From an uncultured Saprospiraceae bacterium (lineage in GTDB: Bacteria; Bacteroidota; Bacteroidia; Chitinophagales; Saprospiraceae), in the NCBI GenBank assembly GCA_937997635.1, contig CALLFA010000057.1, positions 33,878 through 97,877 on the forward strand: a DNA stretch of 64,000 nt, in the 5' to 3' direction. The notes under the pieces are model-generated. The model was not told where the DNA came from and ran no database searches. It saw only the letters and a program-made list of their open reading frames with translations. Made by a program: the position numbers and the translations under genes. This document shows, one piece after another, positions 61,283-64,000 of the stretch. Every line of letters begins with the position of its first letter. Position 1 is the stretch's first letter.

Positions 61283-64000
61283 ATGAAACTTTTACATTTT
61301 AATAAGCTCAGATTAAGCTTAGCAATTTTGAATTTTTTCGTATTCGTAGGAATCAATTCTCTTTCAAGCCAAACTGCAGCTGATTTCCCCTTTCTCGCAA
61401 CAGAATTAGATCAAGAAAATTGTTGCAAAAATGAAGTTGTATTACTGTTCACTACTCCAGCTGGAGATTTTATTTACATCCAAAACAACGCAGAATGTTT
61501 TGGTGGTGGCGGTAGATTATTTTTAGCGGACGGTACCTTCTATTGTGAAGATACTGGTATTAACTGTTTAGACTTCTACGGTCTATCTAATGGAACTGTC
61601 ATATACGAGTGTACCGGCGATCAAGCCGAGATAGACTTGTTTGATAGATTCCCATTTCTTTCCACGCTAGTTGACGTCAACAATTGTGGCGGCGAAATGA
61701 TCGAGTTTTTTAGAAATGAACTTGGACACGAATTCCTTTGTGTCAATGAACCAGATGGTGCTCGTACATTCTACTACTCAACTGGTCAAGTGGCATGTGT
61801 AAGTTCTGCTACATTCGACTGTGCAAGTGCTTATGGATTCGACGATATGGAATTAATTGAGACATTTGTTTGTGACGTTGACGATACTGGTGGAGATGGA
61901 GGTAACTTCGTTGGAGGTGTGTTTGCAATGACAAATGGAGAAGGACAAGTTGCAGGTCAAGTTCAAGGTCCCAACTCAGTTGTTGCATATGGACAAGCTG
62001 AAGATGGTACACTTACATTTATCGGTTCATTCCCTACAGGCGGTAATGGTGGTGATTTTGACGGTGGTGAAGGATTAGATCCACTTATCTCTGCTTATGC
62101 AATCGCTAAATCACTAGACAATCAATTTGTAATGGCTGTGAATGCAGGTAGCAATACAGTAACTTCAATGAGAGTAAATGAAGACTTCACATTGACAGTT
62201 GTTGATACAGAAGCTACACAAGATATAGGACCCAACTCTATTGCTTATGTTGAATCAAGTGTCACTGGAGTTAATGGTTTTGTGTACGTATCTAACATCG
62301 CAAGAGAAGAAAATGTCGCTCTTGGCGAACCAGGTCAGGAAGGAAGTTTAGTTGGATACTATTTATTAGATGATGGTTCTTTAGAGCCTATCGCAAATTC
62401 AAGAAGAGAGTTAAACAACAGACCTTCTGCTGTTCAGTTTTCACCAGAAGGTGAATTCCTTGTCGCTGCTTCTATTAATGCTGGTGCTGCTGGTCTTGCT
62501 AACGGTAACGAAGATGAGGTTGTTTTATACGGAGTTGACCCTACTACTGGTTTACTTACAGATGGTCAGTTAGCAGGTGCTACATCGACATTAAGAGGTA
62601 ATGCAGAAGGAAGAAACTTACCTTCAGCTATTGGTTTCCAAATCGTCGGTGACAACATTCTAGTTGTTACTGAAGCAAGAGAATTTAGACCTGATGGTAC
62701 ACCTCCAGTATTCCCAGGATTACAGGACGGTTCAGTATCTACTTGGCAAATAACTAACGATGGTCAATTAGTACCTATCGCTTTAGACGTTGCTACAGGT
62801 GAAAACAACACAGGTCGTACTGCTTGTTGGTTAGATTTCTCTGATGATAATACATTCTTTGTTTCTAATGCAATTGAAGCTGGACTTGCATCATTTACAT
62901 TTAACGATGGTAATGTAGTGCTTATCGATCAAGCTGCAGCTCAAGGTACTGGTGCTACAGGCAATACGACTGATGGTGCTGCTGCATTCGCGACAACTGA
63001 AGGATGGATAGATCTTTGGATTTCTGATGATGGTCAATTTTTATACCAATGCTATGGCCTTACTGGTGAAGTAGGTGTGTATGCTATCGATGGTACTGAG
63101 TTGACTCTTCTTCAAGAAATTGGTGGTCTTCCACAAAACAATGTACAGGGTATCGTATCAGTAGGACAACCTACAGGTGGAGATACTGTTGATGGAGGTG
63201 GAGATCCAGATGATATGATTTGTGATGTAGATGGTGGTGTCTTAGCTGGCGGACCATTTGAATTTTGTGTAGGAGATGAAACACCAGATGTGATAGATGC
63301 TAGTCAATTAGTTTTAACAAATACTGGTGAGACTGTTGCTGTGCAGTTTGAATTTGAAGTGTTACAGCCAGCTGATGGATTTTTTGTAACAGAACCTTGG
63401 GTTGGTCTTCATAATGGAAGCTTTGATCTCTTCAATTTCGGAGAGAGAGCTACTCCAGGTTTAGAGTCACTTGCTGAAGGTGGTAACACAGAATTGCTTG
63501 GTTCTGAGTTTTCTCAGCCAGGTCGCCTACAGGCTACTATTGGTAATGGTCAGGTTCAATTTATATCACCAGGAGAAACGATTTCAGGATCGATTGATGT
63601 ACGTAATCCATTAGCATACCGATATGCATCATTCGCATCGATGATCATTCCATCTAACGATGGTTTCTTTGGTAACGAAGATCCATTTGCATATGAAATA
63701 TTTGACGAAAATGGAAACTACAATGGCCCAATCGAGATCGTACTTACAGGTGCTGATCTATGGGACTCAGGTACTGAGGTCAACAACGCTTCTGGCGCCG
63801 CTGGCTTCTCAAGAGGATTCGACGGTTCTGGTTCAGGTCCATCTACCGACGACCCTACGTCAACAGTTAGTGCACACCCAGGATTAGATAATATTGTAGG
63901 TATTCAGACTGCCGCAGGAACTACTATTGGTTCTAATGGTGGCGGTGCTCTAGGTGCTGATGAAGAGATATTGAGAGTAAGAATCTCAGTGGGCGGAGCA
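61283..64000 (+). CDS. Secreted beta-propeller and spondin-domain protein (runs off window)
   Basis: At least 906 residues; the frame remains open at the window end. A signal peptide (about 1-30) precedes a Cys-rich region (about 38-205) with several CC, C..D and FxC patterns. A beta-propeller-like region follows (about 212-630) of lactonase/YncE kind, with repeats such as PNSIAYVESSVTGVNGFVYVSN and PSAVQFSPEGEFLVAAS. From about 685 a spondin-N domain is clear: VLQPADGFFVTEPWVGLHNG, GLESLAEGGNTELLGSEF and TVSAHPGLDN. Such proteins are often sorted by the type IX system, whose C-terminal tag would lie outside the window. Its role is unknown; adhesion or matrix is inferred. Confidence 0.85.
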   Translation, partial: MKLLHFNKLRLSLAILNFFVFVGINSLSSQTAADFPFLATELDQENCCKNEVVLLFTTPAGDFIYIQNNAECFGGGGRLFLADGTFYCEDTGINCLDFYGLSNGTVIYECTGDQAEIDLFDRFPFLSTLVDVNNCGGEMIEFFRNELGHEFLCVNEPDGARTFYYSTGQVACVSSATFDCASAYGFDDMELIETFVCDVDDTGGDGGNFVGGVFAMTNGEGQVAGQVQGPNSVVAYGQAEDGTLTFIGSFPTGGNGGDFDGGEGLDPLISAYAIAKSLDNQFVMAVNAGSNTVTSMRVNEDFTLTVVDTEATQDIGPNSIAYVESSVTGVNGFVYVSNIAREENVALGEPGQEGSLVGYYLLDDGSLEPIANSRRELNNRPSAVQFSPEGEFLVAASINAGAAGLANGNEDEVVLYGVDPTTGLLTDGQLAGATSTLRGNAEGRNLPSAIGFQIVGDNILVVTEAREFRPDGTPPVFPGLQDGSVSTWQITNDGQLVPIALDVATGENNTGRTACWLDFSDDNTFFVSNAIEAGLASFTFNDGNVVLIDQAAAQGTGATGNTTDGAAAFATTEGWIDLWISDDGQFLYQCYGLTGEVGVYAIDGTELTLLQEIGGLPQNNVQGIVSVGQPTGGDTVDGGGDPDDMICDVDGGVLAGGPFEFCVGDETPDVIDASQLVLTNTGETVAVQFEFEVLQPADGFFVTEPWVGLHNGSFDLFNFGERATPGLESLAEGGNTELLGSEFSQPGRLQATIGNGQVQFISPGETISGSIDVRNPLAYRYASFASMIIPSNDGFFGNEDPFAYEIFDENGNYNGPIEIVLTGADLWDSGTEVNNASGAAGFSRGFDGSGSGPSTDDPTSTVSAHPGLDNIVGIQTAAGTTIGSNGGGALGADEEILRVRISVGGA

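Overview
The window comes from a chromosome of a Bacteroidota bacterium, most likely a marine or free-living member of the Saprospiria or a related group. Family-level assignment is my inference. The supporting signs are an OmpA protein with thrombospondin type 3 repeats, a PUR-alpha-like DUF3276 protein, a lengthened NusB, a DoxX/thioredoxin-fold fusion of the kind common in Bacteroidota, a FecI/FecR/TonB-receptor trio, a spondin-domain secreted protein, and promoters of the TTTG-N19-TAnnTTTG type. The DNA is moderately AT-rich and densely coding. I saw no tRNA, rRNA, insertion sequence, prophage or CRISPR array.

Layout. 1-1605 (minus): start of the histidine operon (hisG, hisD) behind a histidine-rich leader peptide and an attenuator hairpin. 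1764-3474: two-gene ABC transporter. 3476-7292: dihydroorotase, purK-purE and an EEP-fold hydrolase. 7586-11144 (minus): ornithine-cyclodeaminase-like enzyme, TSP3-OmpA protein and a short asparaginase-domain protein. 11217-17686: aminotransferase, then three secreted surface proteins of tail-fibre type (one with a self-cleaving S74 chaperone domain) with an FAD oxidoreductase among them. 17689-23809 (minus): TrmH-type methyltransferase, periplasmic-binding-type lipoprotein, guaA, nusB, DoxX-like membrane protein. 23975-28041: EamA transporter, YigZ, CoaE and CorA separated by three related minisatellite arrays; a fourth, unrelated array follows CorA.

28181-31854 is a sulfide/persulfide detoxification operon: ArsR repressor with a near-perfect palindromic operator, TauE exporter, persulfide dioxygenase-rhodanese fusion, and two YeeE/YedE half-transporters. 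31944-37800: DUF1456 protein, S41 protease lipoprotein, nrdB-nrdA with a strong terminator. 38002-44298: a coiled-coil/helix-hairpin-helix protein paired with an OmpA protein, then ComEC and a ComEA-like protein. 44317-48290: TAT-exported Gfo/Idh oxidoreductase, ABC exporter, DUF3276 protein.

48436-53854 (minus) is the most unusual unit: a compact six-gene operon joining a coiled-coil protein, a 60-residue membrane protein, a PspA/ESCRT-III-like membrane protein, a membrane-anchored substrate-binding protein fused to a peptidoglycan-binding OmpA domain, and its NitT/TauT-type permease and ATPase. It looks like an envelope-stress or envelope-spanning transport system. 54068-56759: arginine deiminase, thioesterase and BrkB-type membrane protein. 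56745-60869 (minus): ECF sigma factor, FecR anti-sigma factor and TonB-dependent receptor. 61283-64000: start of a large secreted beta-propeller/spondin protein that runs off the window.
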